A DNA stretch of 19,358 nt from Xylophilus ampelinus (GCF_901875635.1 NZ_CABFMN010000147.1:1-19358), one strand, 5' to 3'. Positions 8,536 to 18,017 are shown, numbered from the stretch's first letter. The notes: a model not told the origin generated them from the sequence alone. Numbers and translations: made by a program.

Positions 8536-10080
8536 ATGCAGCAAGACCGGATATTGCGCGTGGCCCTGGACTGGGCAGTGGACGACATCGACCCGCCCCG
8601 TTCGTTCGGCGGCTGGAACACGGGCCGCGTCGTGCAGCAGACCCACGAAAGCCTGATGGAGGACGATTTCCATACCCGCCCCGTACCTGCCGACGCGCCG
8701 ACCCGTGTCGTGCCGCGGCTGGCAGAAGCCGTGCAGCAATCGCCCGATGCCCGCGACTTCGTGTTTCGCCTGCGCCGCGGCGTGCGCTTCCACGACGGCG
8801 CGCCGCTGGACGCCGACGCCGTCGTGCTCAACTACCACCGCATGTGCATGCCCGACTCGGCGCACTTCTCCGAGGCGGTGGCCGACTTCAACCGCGAGGG
8901 GGCGGGCCTGATCGAGCACGTTCGCGCGCTCGACGAGATGACGGTGGCATTCCGGCTGAGCGAGCCGTTCCCAGAGTTCCTTCGCTACATGACGCAGGAA
9001 GACGCACCCGGCGCACAGGCAATGATCAGCCCGGCCGCCATCCGCGAATTCGGTCCCGACGGCTGTGCGGACCGCGCCCCGGGCACGGGTGCCTTCCGCT
9101 TGCACCGCCGCTTCGAGACCGATGGAGGATCGGCAGTGGAGTTGCTGCGCAACGACGCCTACTGGGACGGTCCGCCGACCATCGACGGCATCCAGTTCCT
9201 GCCGTTCCCGGCGCTCGATGACCGGGTGCGGGCCCTGGTCGACGGCAGGGTCCACCTGGCATACAGCCTGGAAGGCGCGGATCTGCAGGACCTGCTGGCG
9301 CGCGGCTTCGACGTTCCCGCGTTCTCGCCGCCCTACCTCTGGTACCTGGTCTTCAACCTGCGTGACCCGCGCGTGGCCGACGTGCGCGTGCGGCAGGCCG
9401 TTGCCCACGCCATCGACCGCAAGGCACTGTGCGACGACCTGTTTCCGGGCGCCGCCCTGCCCGCCGCCACGGCCATTCCCCCCGGTGCGCCGGCGCACGA
9501 CCCGAAGGCGCCCGAGCGCTATCCCCATGACCCCGACCGCGCCCGCGCGCTGCTGGCACAGGCCGGCGCCGCAGAAGGCATGACCCTGCACGTCGTCGGG
9601 GCGCAGGCCGGCTCGGCGCAACTCGACCCCGGCGCGATCTACCGGCGCCTGGCCAGGGACCTGTCCCAGGTCGGCATCCGTCTGGAAGTCACGCTGCATC
9701 CGGACTGGGTCGGCTATTGCAACCAGTGGCGCGAAGGGGCGCCGGCCGGCGTCTCGTTCAGCGAGATGAGTTGGGCCATGTCCTGCGACCTGTGGCTGTC
9801 GCAGGTGCTGCACGGCAGGAACACGTCGCCGCGCGGCTTCAACGCCGGCTACAACCAGGACGCGGTCCTCGACGCGCTGCTGGACCGGGCGCGCGGCGCC
9901 TTGTCGCAGCAGGATCGCACGGCTCTCTACCGCGCGGCGGATGCGCGCGTCATGGAGACGTTGCCCATCCTGCCACTGCTCACCTCGGCCAGAGGCATGA
10001 TCGCGAGTTCCCCCAGGGTCGCGGGCCTGACGATCGTCAACCAGTGCTGGCAGGACTTTCGGCGAGTGCGCTTGATCTGA
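8536..10080 (+). CDS. Family 5 solute-binding protein (peptide/nickel type) without signal peptide
   Basis: A 514-residue protein of the SBP_bac_5 fold (OppA, DppA and NikA). Typical segments are FVFRLRRGVRFHDGAPLDADAVVLN, APGTGAFRL, LLRNDAYWDGPPTIDGI, DDRVRALVDGRVHLAYS, RVRQAVAHAIDRKALC, and YPHDPDRARALLAQAG. Such proteins normally capture a peptide or nickel chelate in the periplasm for an ABC transporter. Here the chain starts directly at the mature domain (MQQDRILRVALDWAVDD). No hydrophobic leader or lipobox is present, and none appears in the in-frame codons upstream (8437-8535). It should therefore be cytosolic unless exported in some other way. There is no HTH domain as in SgrR and no permease or ATPase of its class nearby. 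Position between ureF and amiC suggests handling nickel or sensing a ligand for the urease. Start 8536 has AAGGA ten bases upstream. Confidence 0.85.
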   Translation: MQQDRILRVALDWAVDDIDPPRSFGGWNTGRVVQQTHESLMEDDFHTRPVPADAPTRVVPRLAEAVQQSPDARDFVFRLRRGVRFHDGAPLDADAVVLNYHRMCMPDSAHFSEAVADFNREGAGLIEHVRALDEMTVAFRLSEPFPEFLRYMTQEDAPGAQAMISPAAIREFGPDGCADRAPGTGAFRLHRRFETDGGSAVELLRNDAYWDGPPTIDGIQFLPFPALDDRVRALVDGRVHLAYSLEGADLQDLLARGFDVPAFSPPYLWYLVFNLRDPRVADVRVRQAVAHAIDRKALCDDLFPGAALPAATAIPPGAPAHDPKAPERYPHDPDRARALLAQAGAAEGMTLHVVGAQAGSAQLDPGAIYRRLARDLSQVGIRLEVTLHPDWVGYCNQWREGAPAGVSFSEMSWAMSCDLWLSQVLHGRNTSPRGFNAGYNQDAVLDALLDRARGALSQQDRTALYRAADARVMETLPILPLLTSARGMIASSPRVAGLTIVNQCWQDFRRVRLI

Positions 10081-10112
10081 AGCATGGCCGGCTTTTTGCT
10101 CCCCCGCCAGAC

Positions 10113-11291
10113 ATGATGCGTGACACCGATCCCTGGACACTGGGCGTCCTCTACTCGCTCACCGGGCACACGGCCATCTCGTCCAGGCAGCATGTGCAGG
10201 GCATCACGCTGGCGCTGGAAGAGATCAACGCCCGTGGCGGCGTGCTCGGCCGGCCGCTCGCCGCCAGGATCTACGACACCGAATCCGATCTCGGCCGCTA
10301 TCGCCAGTATGTCGACCGCCTGTTCGCCGACGACGGCGTCGACGTGGTGATCGGCTGCTGCACCTCGCTCAGCCGCAAGGCGGTCCTGCCCACTATTGAG
10401 CGCCGCAACGGCTTGCTCCTGTATCCGGACCTCTATGAAGGTTTCGAGTATTCGCCCAACGTGCTCTACGCCGGCGCTGCCACCAACCAGAACACACTGC
10501 CGCTCGCGCGCCACCTGCTGCGCGGCGGCGCACGCCGCTTCGTGCTCGTCGGCAGCGACTACATCTATCCGCGCGAATCCAACCGGGTCATGCGGGACCT
10601 GGTCGAGCGCCAGGGCGGGCAGGTGCTCGACGAAATCTACCTGCCGCTGCAGGCCGGCGCGGCCCGGATGGCACAACTGGTCGAGCGCGTGGCCGCACTC
10701 AATCCCGACATCCTGTTCAATGCGCTGGTCGGTCAGTCCATCTGCGAGCTGCTGCAGGCCTGCGCCGATGCGGGCGTCGACGGCGCATTTCCCGTCGCCA
10801 GCCACAACATCACCGAAGCCGAGATGCTGGCGCTGCCCAAACCGCCGGCGGCTGGACACATCACCTCGGCCCCGTTCTTCAGCAGCCTGGCGACCGCACC
10901 AAGTCGGCGATTCGTGGCCGACTTCAGGCGCAGTTTTGGTGCATGTGCACCGGTTTCGCAGATTGCCGCAGCCGCCTACAGCACGGTGCATCTGTTCGCT
11001 CTCGCGCTGGAAGAAGCCGGGGAGATGGATGCGCAAGCCATCATCGCCGCGGCGTGCGGACGGCGATTCGAAGCGCCGCAGGGCGAGATCGTGGTCGACG
11101 CCGACAACAACCATACCTGGATGACGCCGCGCATTGGCCGCTGGAACGGATGCGACGAGTTCGACATCGTCTGGCAGGCTCGCGAGGCGGCCCAGCCCGA
11201 CCCCTGGCTCGTGAACTACGGCGGCGCAGAGACGCTGGCCGACGCCGAATGGGCCGACTTGGCAGAGGCGGAGAAGGAAGGCATCTCATGA
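10113..11291 (+). CDS. amiC: AmiC-type cytosolic amide sensor (negative regulator of AmiR)
   Basis: A 392-residue type I periplasmic-binding fold closely resembling Pseudomonas aeruginosa AmiC. Matching blocks are IGCCTSLSRKAVLP, YEGFEYSPN, ATNQNTLPLARHLL, VGSDYIYPRESNRVMRDL, SAPFFSSLATAPSRRFV, and APQGEIVVDADNNHTW. AmiC holds AmiR inactive until a short amide binds (established). As in AmiC there is no signal peptide, so it is intracellular. Compared from memory with AmiC pocket residues, Tyr83 is Cys, Ser85 is kept, Tyr104 is kept, and Thr106-Pro107 is Asp-Leu (YPDLYEG), suggesting a different ligand. Two adjacent ATGs (10113, 10116) are possible and no strong ribosome site is seen. Its stop overlaps the amiR start by four bases, matching the obligate AmiC-AmiR pairing. 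Alternative: a urea-binding UrtA relative, but the missing leader and amiR linkage favour AmiC. Confidence 0.92.
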   Translation: MMRDTDPWTLGVLYSLTGHTAISSRQHVQGITLALEEINARGGVLGRPLAARIYDTESDLGRYRQYVDRLFADDGVDVVIGCCTSLSRKAVLPTIERRNGLLLYPDLYEGFEYSPNVLYAGAATNQNTLPLARHLLRGGARRFVLVGSDYIYPRESNRVMRDLVERQGGQVLDEIYLPLQAGAARMAQLVERVAALNPDILFNALVGQSICELLQACADAGVDGAFPVASHNITEAEMLALPKPPAAGHITSAPFFSSLATAPSRRFVADFRRSFGACAPVSQIAAAAYSTVHLFALALEEAGEMDAQAIIAAACGRRFEAPQGEIVVDADNNHTWMTPRIGRWNGCDEFDIVWQAREAAQPDPWLVNYGGAETLADAEWADLAEAEKEGIS

Positions 11292-11947
11292 GCATCGACC
11301 CCATCCGCGACCTGCGCGGCCTGAAGGTGACAGTACTGCACCCCATGGACCGCGAGATGGACGAGTTACTGCGCCACCTCAAGCGCGTCGGCTGCCAGGC
11401 CGATCTGCTCTGGCCGCCGCCATCGACCTTGGCCGCGTCGACCAACGTGGTGTTCTTCGCCATCACGCCGGAGGGCCCGCGCGTGCCCCTGCCACGCCTG
11501 GCCGAGCCTGCACCGGCGCTGGTGGCCATCGTCGACTACGAGAGCCCGAGCGCAGTCAAGGGCCTGCTCGAATCGGGCGCGCACAGCTTCATTGCCAAGC
11601 CCATCCGTCCTTCAGGCATCGTCTCCAGCCTGCTGATAGCGCGCTCTTCACACGGCTACCAGTCCCGACTGCTCGCCAAAGTGGCCAAGCTCGAAGAAAC
11701 GTTGCGCAGCCGGCGCGAGATCGAGCGTGCAACGCGCATCCTGATGGAACTCAAGCATCTCGGCGAGGATGCCGCCTACCAATTGATCCGCAGTCAGGCC
11801 ACGGCGCAGCGCCTCGGCATGGGTGCCGTCGCGCGCTCCATCATCACGGCGCACCGCGTGTTCGACAGCGGCCCGCTGGCATCCACCACGTCAGCCGTAT
11901 CGGCCAAGCCTTTGGCACGGAACGTGCTGGGGCTACGCAAGCGCTAG
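11288..11947 (+). CDS. amiR: AmiR-type ANTAR transcription antiterminator
   Basis: A 219-residue antitermination regulator. Residues 1-115 form a degenerate receiver-like domain with no phosphoacceptor motif evident, residues about 120-145 look like a coiled coil, and residues about 130-190 are the RNA-binding ANTAR domain (AYQLIRSQATAQRLGMGAVARSII). In P. aeruginosa AmiR binds leader RNA of the amidase operon and prevents termination (established). The two leaders at 3304-3386 and 11965-12046 are its likely targets, so it would control its own operon and the transporter operon. It is about 23 residues longer than Pseudomonas AmiR as I recall it. Codons 209-214 of this C-terminal extension overlap the second sigma-54 promoter, so the extension may exist to hold it. 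Translation is coupled to amiC through ATGA. Confidence 0.93.
   Translation: MSIDPIRDLRGLKVTVLHPMDREMDELLRHLKRVGCQADLLWPPPSTLAASTNVVFFAITPEGPRVPLPRLAEPAPALVAIVDYESPSAVKGLLESGAHSFIAKPIRPSGIVSSLLIARSSHGYQSRLLAKVAKLEETLRSRREIERATRILMELKHLGEDAAYQLIRSQATAQRLGMGAVARSIITAHRVFDSGPLASTTSAVSAKPLARNVLGLRKR
11913..11928 (+). promoter_or_regulatory. Sigma-54 (RpoN) type promoter of the transporter-amidohydrolase operon
   Basis: TGGCACGGAACGTGCT matches the consensus TGGCACG-N4-TTGCW at every defined position but one. It lies within the last codons of amiR. With C11927 as -12, transcription starts near 11939, and the ANTAR hairpin begins 43 bases after the -12 base (48 in copy 1). It shares 14 of 16 bases with the element at 3247-3262, including the non-consensus spacer GAAC. 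Confidence 0.85.
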
Positions 11948-11959
11948 TTTTACTGGCGC
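11941..11959 (+). other. Hairpin across the amiR stop codon
   Basis: GCGCTAGT and ACTGGCGC pair around a TTT loop (8-bp stem with one T-G pair), spanning the amiR TAG stop. No T-run follows, so it is not a normal terminator. It would form at the extreme 5' end of the second transcript and could protect that RNA or the amiR 3' end. Confidence 0.4.
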
Positions 11960-11964
11960 GGTCA

Positions 11965-12008
11965 TGCACTGCGGCAGGGCTGCCGCGGAATCAGTTGGCT
12001 AGGAAGCC
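11965..12008 (+). promoter_or_regulatory. ANTAR-type antitermination RNA element, copy 2 (AmiR target)
   Basis: P1 at 11970-11987 has stem TGCGGC/GCCGCG (outer T-G wobble where copy 1 has T-A) and the same hexaloop AGGGCT, with A1 and G4 as in known ANTAR targets. P2 at 11997-12008 is GGC/GCC with loop TAGGAA, which keeps G4 but not A1. The linker is 9 bases (8 in copy 1). Bases 11965-11986 are identical to 3304-3325. The P2 3' arm overlaps the terminator 5' arm. Confidence 0.78.
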
Positions 12009-12046
12009 TTCGTTCATACGCCTCACGGCGGGACGAAGGCTTTTTT
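12004..12046 (+). terminator. Leader rho-independent terminator ahead of the transporter operon
   Basis: AAGCCTTCGT (12004-12013) pairs perfectly with ACGAAGGCTT (12033-12042), then extends to an inner CGCC/GGCG stem (12019-12030, loop TCAC). The T-run is 12041-12046. It could also serve amiR as a normal terminator. Differences from copy 1 at the stem base keep pairing and even lengthen it, a sign of selection on structure. Confidence 0.88.
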
Positions 12047-12080
12047 GTTTTTCGATTTCCAAATCCTGATGAGGATCTCC

Positions 12081-13253
12081 ATGCGCACCTCGAATCGTCT
12101 CTTCGCAACCATGCTTGCCGCCCTTGTCGCCCTGCTCGGCACTCAGTTCGCCGCGGCACAGGGCAAGCCACCCGTCATCATCGGCACCGCTGTCGGCCTG
12201 AGCGGCGCCAACAGCGTCGTCGCTCCCTCCGTGGTGCAGGCCACGCAGTTGGCGATCGATGAGATCAATGCGGCCGGCGGCATCCTCGGCCGCAAGGTCG
12301 TGCTCGAGGTCGCCGACGATGGCAGCGGCGCCGCCGGCGCGCAGAAAGCCTACGACTCGCTGCTGTTCCAGAAGAAGGTCGACGCCGTCATCTCGATGGA
12401 AACGAGCGCCGCGCGCAATGCCGCGCTGCCCATCGTGACGCGCGCCAGGAAGCCCTTCATCTACACCTCGTTCTACGAAGGGCGCTCTTGCAACAGGAAC
12501 ATGTTCATCAACGCCTGGGTGCCCGAGCAGCAGGTCGCCTCGGTGGTCGACTACTTCGGCTCGAAGCTGAACACCAAGAGCTATTTCCTGGTCGGCAGCG
12601 ACTACGCCTTCGGCCGCGGCATGCTCGAGTTCACGCGCAAGTACATCCTCGCGAAGGGGCAGAAGGTCGTCGGCGAGGAATACCTGCCGATGGACGGGTC
12701 GGACTGGACCGCCATCGTCAGCAAGCTGAAGGCCTCGGGCGCCGACGCGCTGATCAGTTCCACCGCGGGCGGCGCGCCCAACGTGACGCTGACCAAGCAG
12801 TTGCGCGCCGCGGGCGTGACCATTCCCTTCGGCAACCTCGCCGTCGACGAGGGCACGGCCAAAAGCATGGGCAGCGACGGCAAGGACGTCTACACGGCCG
12901 GCTCGTACTACACCAGCATCGACACGCCCAGAAACAAGGAATTCCTGGCGGCGATGGGCAAGCGCTTCGGCGCCGAGATGAAGACGCCGAACGACCTCTC
13001 GGTGCCGCAGTACGAGGCCGTCTGGGCCTACAAGCTGGCGGCCGACAAGGCCGGCTCGCTGGACACCGACAAGGTGCTGAAGGCGCTGGGCGAGGTCTCG
13101 TTCAACGGCCCGCGCGGCGCCATCAAGATGGACAAGCAGCACCACGCCGCGCTCAACATGTACCTGGGCCAGGTGCAGGCCGACGGCAGCGTGAAGATCC
13201 TCGAGACCTTCGAGGGCGTCGACCCCGGCGCGCAGTGCCCGAACCTCAAGTGA
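12081..13253 (+). CDS. Periplasmic amide/urea/branched-chain-type ABC transporter binding protein
   Basis: A 390-residue type I periplasmic binding protein of the Leu/Ile/Val, amide and urea group. Residues 1-26 form a Sec signal peptide (Arg-rich start, hydrophobic LAALVALLG, cleavage near AAA-QG). The mature protein has the VGLSGANS start, LAIDEINAAGGILGRKV, and METSAARNAALP. It also has YTSFYEG, the counterpart of YPDLYEG in the AmiC sensor next door, and VGSDYAFGRGMLEF. The shared layout suggests that sensor and transporter recognise related small amide-like or urea-like ligands (inference). ATG 12081 is preceded by GAGGA at 12071-12075; an in-frame ATG at 12069 is possible but lacks spacing to a ribosome site. 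It is the first gene after the second attenuator. Confidence 0.9.
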   Translation: MRTSNRLFATMLAALVALLGTQFAAAQGKPPVIIGTAVGLSGANSVVAPSVVQATQLAIDEINAAGGILGRKVVLEVADDGSGAAGAQKAYDSLLFQKKVDAVISMETSAARNAALPIVTRARKPFIYTSFYEGRSCNRNMFINAWVPEQQVASVVDYFGSKLNTKSYFLVGSDYAFGRGMLEFTRKYILAKGQKVVGEEYLPMDGSDWTAIVSKLKASGADALISSTAGGAPNVTLTKQLRAAGVTIPFGNLAVDEGTAKSMGSDGKDVYTAGSYYTSIDTPRNKEFLAAMGKRFGAEMKTPNDLSVPQYEAVWAYKLAADKAGSLDTDKVLKALGEVSFNGPRGAIKMDKQHHAALNMYLGQVQADGSVKILETFEGVDPGAQCPNLK

Positions 13254-13288
13254 CGGCCTGACGTCCGGACTGCAGAGAACCCGTCCCC

Positions 13289-14114
13289 ATGACCCTAGTG
13301 CTGGACATGCTGACCACGGCCGCCATCCTGTACGGCGTGGCGGCCGGGCTTCTGATCGTCTTCGGCGTGATGAAGATCATCAACTTCGCGCACGGCGCCT
13401 TCCTCACGGTCGGCGGCTACGCCGCGCTGCTCGTCACCCACCTCGGCTGGAATCCGTGGTGGTCGCTGCCCGTCGCATTCGCGATAGGCGCGGTCTGCGG
13501 CGCGGTCGTCGAGCGGCTGGTGATGAAGCCGCTGTACAAGCGCCCGCTGGACGCGATCCTCGCGACCTGGGGGCTGGCGATCGTGATCGGCCAGTGCATC
13601 ACGCTGGTCTTCGACCGCGGCGTGCAGTTCGTGCAGAGCCCCCTGACCGGTGCCGTCGATTTCCTCGGCACCTCGTACTCGAGCTACCGGCTGCTCGTCA
13701 TTCCGCTCTCGCTGGCGGTGATCGCCCTGCTCGGCTGGATGATGAACGGCTCGCGCCTGGGACTGGTGACGCGCGCGGTCATCATGAACGAGGACCTGGC
13801 GCGCGCGCTGGGCATCCACACCGGGCTGGTGCGCCTGGCCACCTTCTCGCTCGGCGCCGGGCTCGCGGGGCTGGCGGGAGCGCTGATCACGCCGCTGTCC
13901 AGCGTCGACCCCAACATGGGCGTGCCCTGGCTGGTCAACGCCTTCATGATCGTGATGGTCTCGGGCGTGTCGCTCGTCAGCCTGGGCATCGCGTGCCTCG
14001 TGCTCGGCAGCGCCCAGGTGCTGGTCAGCACCTGGGCCAACCCGATCCTCGGCGGGCTGACGATCGTGGTGCTCGCCGCGGTGATCCTGCGCGTCCGCCC
14101 GGAGGGCTTCGCCC

Positions 14115-14122
<8 letters not shown>
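13289..14122 (+). CDS. LivH/UrtB-type ABC transporter inner-membrane permease
   Basis: A 277-residue permease of the branched-chain amino acid/urea/amide importer class, with about eight hydrophobic segments. The family signature MKIINFAHGAFLTVGGYAA lies at residues 29-47. VERLVMKPLYKRPLDAILATWGLA and the loop FSLGAGLAGLAGALITP, which contacts the ATPase, are both typical. It should form the heterodimeric channel with the permease half of the next protein. The start is 35 bases after the binding-protein stop. Its stop overlaps the GTG start of the next gene by eight bases. The LivH, UrtB and FmdE types cannot be separated by eye. Confidence 0.92.
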
Positions 14123-15943
<1,821 letters not shown>

Positions 15944-15947
<4 letters not shown>

Positions 15948-16648
15948 GCGCGGCACTCGAAGTGAGCGGACTCACCGCCGGCTACGGCAGTGCGATGGTG
16001 CTGCACGGCCTGAGCTTCTCGGTGCAGCCGGGGGAGATCGTTGCGCTGCTCGGCAAGAACGGCGTGGGCAAGAGCACGCTGCTGAATACGGTCATGGGCC
16101 TGCTCGCGGCGCGCGATGGCACGGTCTCGCTGTTCGGCGAGACGGTGAGCCAGTTGCCCGCGTACCAGGTGGCGCGGCGCCCGCTGGCCTATGCGCCCCA
16201 GGAGAAGGCGCTGTTCCAGGATCTGAGCGTGGAGCAGAACCTGCGGCTGGGCCTGCGCGAGGCCGGCTCGTTCACGCGTTGTTTCGCACGGATCGCCGAC
16301 GTCTTCCCGGTGCTGGCCACGCGCCTGAAGCAGCGCGCCGGCACGCTCTCGGGCGGCGAACAGAAGATGCTGCTGATCGCGCGGGCGCTGCTCGGCGCGC
16401 CCAGGCTGATCCTGGTCGACGAGATTTCCGAGGGCCTGCAGCCCTCGGTCATCGAGCGCCTGGCCGCGGTGCTGAAGGCCGAAAGGGAGCAGTCGGGCAC
16501 CGCCATGCTGGTCGTCGAGCAGAACGTCGGCTTCGCGCTGGCGATGGCCGACCGCTACCTGCTGCTGAAGCGCGGCGAGATCGTCGGCCAAGGCCAGGTC
16601 GATTCGCCCCAGGTCGTGGACCAGGTCGCCGCGCAGTTGGGCGTTTGA
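15944..16648 (+). CDS. LivF/UrtE-type ABC transporter ATPase
   Basis: A 234-residue ATPase subunit. Walker A GKNGVGKST lies near residues 38-46, the Q-loop PQEKALFQDLSVEQNL near 85-100, signature LSGGEQ near 134, Walker B LILVDEISEGL near 152-162, and switch His region VVEQNVGFAL. This matches LivF/UrtE, the second ATPase of the branched-chain amino acid/urea importers; EISEGLQP and VVEQN are hallmarks of that branch. The open frame runs upstream inside the preceding gene, but ATG 15944 forms a 4-base ATGA overlap and gives the family N-terminus. With the LivG half of the fusion it forms the ATPase pair. Confidence 0.93.
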
Positions 16649-16682
16649 GGTCCACCGTGAGCCGGACGAAAGGAACCCGCCC

Positions 16683-17552
16683 ATGAGCCCAGGCCAGAGC
16701 GCGACCAGGCTGCGCGTCGCCTGCCTGCAGATGGATCCGCGCATCGGCCGCAAGGCCGACAACCTGGCGCGCAGCCTGCAGGGCATCGCCGATGCCGCAG
16801 CCGCAGGCGCACGGCTCGTGGTGCTGCCCGAGCTGTGCAACACGGGCTACGTGTTCCAGTCGCGCGCCGAGGCCGTCGAGGCCGCCGAGCCCGTGCCCGA
16901 CGGTCCCAGTTGCCGGGCCTGGATGAGCGCCGCGGCCAGGCATGGCGTGGTCGTCGTCGCCGGCATCGCCGAGCGCGTCGGCGAACGGCTCTACAACGCG
17001 GCCGCGGTGCTCGGTCCCGCGGGCCATCTGGGCACCTATCGCAAGAACCACCTGTGGGACGCCGAGAACCTGTTCTTCGAACCCGGCGACCTGGGCATGC
17101 CGGTGTTCGAGATCGAGGGTGGGCGCTTCGCCTGCGCCATCTGCTATGACATGTGGTTCAGCGAGATCTACCGCATGGCGGCGATCGGCGGCGCCGACCT
17201 GCTGTGCGTGCCGACCAACTGGGTGCCGATGCGCGGTCAACCCGGCAATTTGCCGATGATGGCCAATCTGCTGGCGATGGGCGGAGCGCACACTAACGCG
17301 CTCTTCGTCGCCGCTGCCGACCGCATCGGTGTTGAACGCGGTCAGCGGTTTTTAGGCAGCAGTTTGATCGTCGGGCCTGATGGTTGGCCAGTGGCTGGCC
17401 CAGCATCCTCGGACGCGGAGGAAATGCTGCTGGCTGACCTCGATCTCTCCAAGGCCCGCCGGCTACGCACGCTGAACTCGTTCAATCACGTGCTGCACGA
17501 CCGCCGTCCGCCGCTGTATGCAGCGGTTCTGGATGCACCTCGCGGGCCCTGA
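16683..17552 (+). CDS. Nitrilase-superfamily carbon-nitrogen hydrolase (amidase-like)
   Basis: A 289-residue enzyme of the nitrilase/amidase superfamily, which cleaves C-N bonds of amides, nitriles or carbamoyl compounds through a Cys-Glu-Lys site. The triad is visible: Glu50 in VVLPELCNTGY, Lys121 in YRKNHLWD, and Cys154 in CAICYDMWFSE. Length is normal for the N-carbamoyl or omega-amidase type branches and shorter than aliphatic amidase AmiE. As last gene of the importer operon under the AmiR-type leader it probably acts on the imported compound, perhaps releasing ammonia or urea (inference). AGGAA lies 7 bases before ATG 16683. Codons after about 17290 are visibly less GC-biased. No T-run terminator is seen after the stop. 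The exact substrate cannot be read from the sequence. Confidence 0.88.
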   Translation: MSPGQSATRLRVACLQMDPRIGRKADNLARSLQGIADAAAAGARLVVLPELCNTGYVFQSRAEAVEAAEPVPDGPSCRAWMSAAARHGVVVVAGIAERVGERLYNAAAVLGPAGHLGTYRKNHLWDAENLFFEPGDLGMPVFEIEGGRFACAICYDMWFSEIYRMAAIGGADLLCVPTNWVPMRGQPGNLPMMANLLAMGGAHTNALFVAAADRIGVERGQRFLGSSLIVGPDGWPVAGPASSDAEEMLLADLDLSKARRLRTLNSFNHVLHDRRPPLYAAVLDAPRGP

Positions 17553-17730
17553 GCGTCTCGGCCCAGCGGGGCTGGCGCGGTGAAGCGATGCAGCCACGAC
17601 CGGCTGTCGGCCCCTGGAAGGAGCGCTGCGGTCGCCGCACAGAGGCGCTGGCCGGACGGCAGAGGCACGCATTGCGTCTGAGACGCTCTTGCCGAGGAAG
17701 CTCCATAGGAAGTCGCGTATGGTCAGCGGA
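17553..17730. other. Short stretch without a recognisable gene
   Basis: Between the amidohydrolase stop and the LacI-type remnant. Open frames on both strands look like shadows. No terminator, promoter or repeat could be supported. Confidence 0.5.
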
Positions 17731-17940
17731 GCCCAGGTCGCGCACGCGTTCGCGCGGCGCATCGCCGCTGAGCTTGCTCACCAGCATGTCCGCGGCGGCC
17801 ACGCTCATTTCGTAGCCCGGCGTCATCTCCGAGGTGATCTCGTAGTTTCCCGTAGCCCAGGCGCCCCGGCACAGAAAATGACGGCGTGCGCATTCGAAGA
17901 CGGCCCCGCCACCTGGGCATCGGTCACGCAAAACAGTTCG
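17731..17940 (-). pseudogene. Remnant of a LacI-family regulator, frameshifted and cut by IS66
   Basis: Read leftward from the IS66 border, pieces in different frames line up with the C-terminal ligand-binding domain of LacI/GntR-type repressors: FCVTDAQVAG, then GAVFECARR, then VPGRLGYG, then GNYEITSEMTPGYEMSVAAADMLVSKL followed by SGDAPRERVRDLG. In intact proteins these form one run (V.DA.A.GA.FEC.RRG..VP.....GF...EI....P...T......M...AA..L...L.G). At least two or three frameshifts and probably a small deletion before GYEM are needed. The N-terminal DNA-binding half is absent; the IS66 end sits exactly at the 5' break. The family call rests on eye recognition and is moderate. Confidence 0.55.
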
Positions 17941-17960
17941 GTAAGCGTCCCGCGAACCCA
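17941..17960 (+). repeat. Left terminal inverted repeat of the IS66 element
   Basis: GTAAGCGTCC at the border matches the IS66-family terminal consensus. The inner limit of the repeat cannot be set without the right end. Confidence 0.65.
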
Positions 17961-18017
17961 TCTTGAATTGGCGTTAAGAGCAAAGGATGCTCGTGTCCAC
18001 TAAGACTTGGTGGATAC

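Noticed and set aside
11941..11959. Hairpin at the amiR stop as an intrinsic terminator
   Set aside because: No T-run follows it; kept only as a structural feature.
17482..17961. 159-residue - strand frame as an intact gene
   Set aside because: It starts inside the IS66 end, contains only parts of a LacI-type domain, and the rest of its sequence is not protein-like; treated as a frameshifted remnant.
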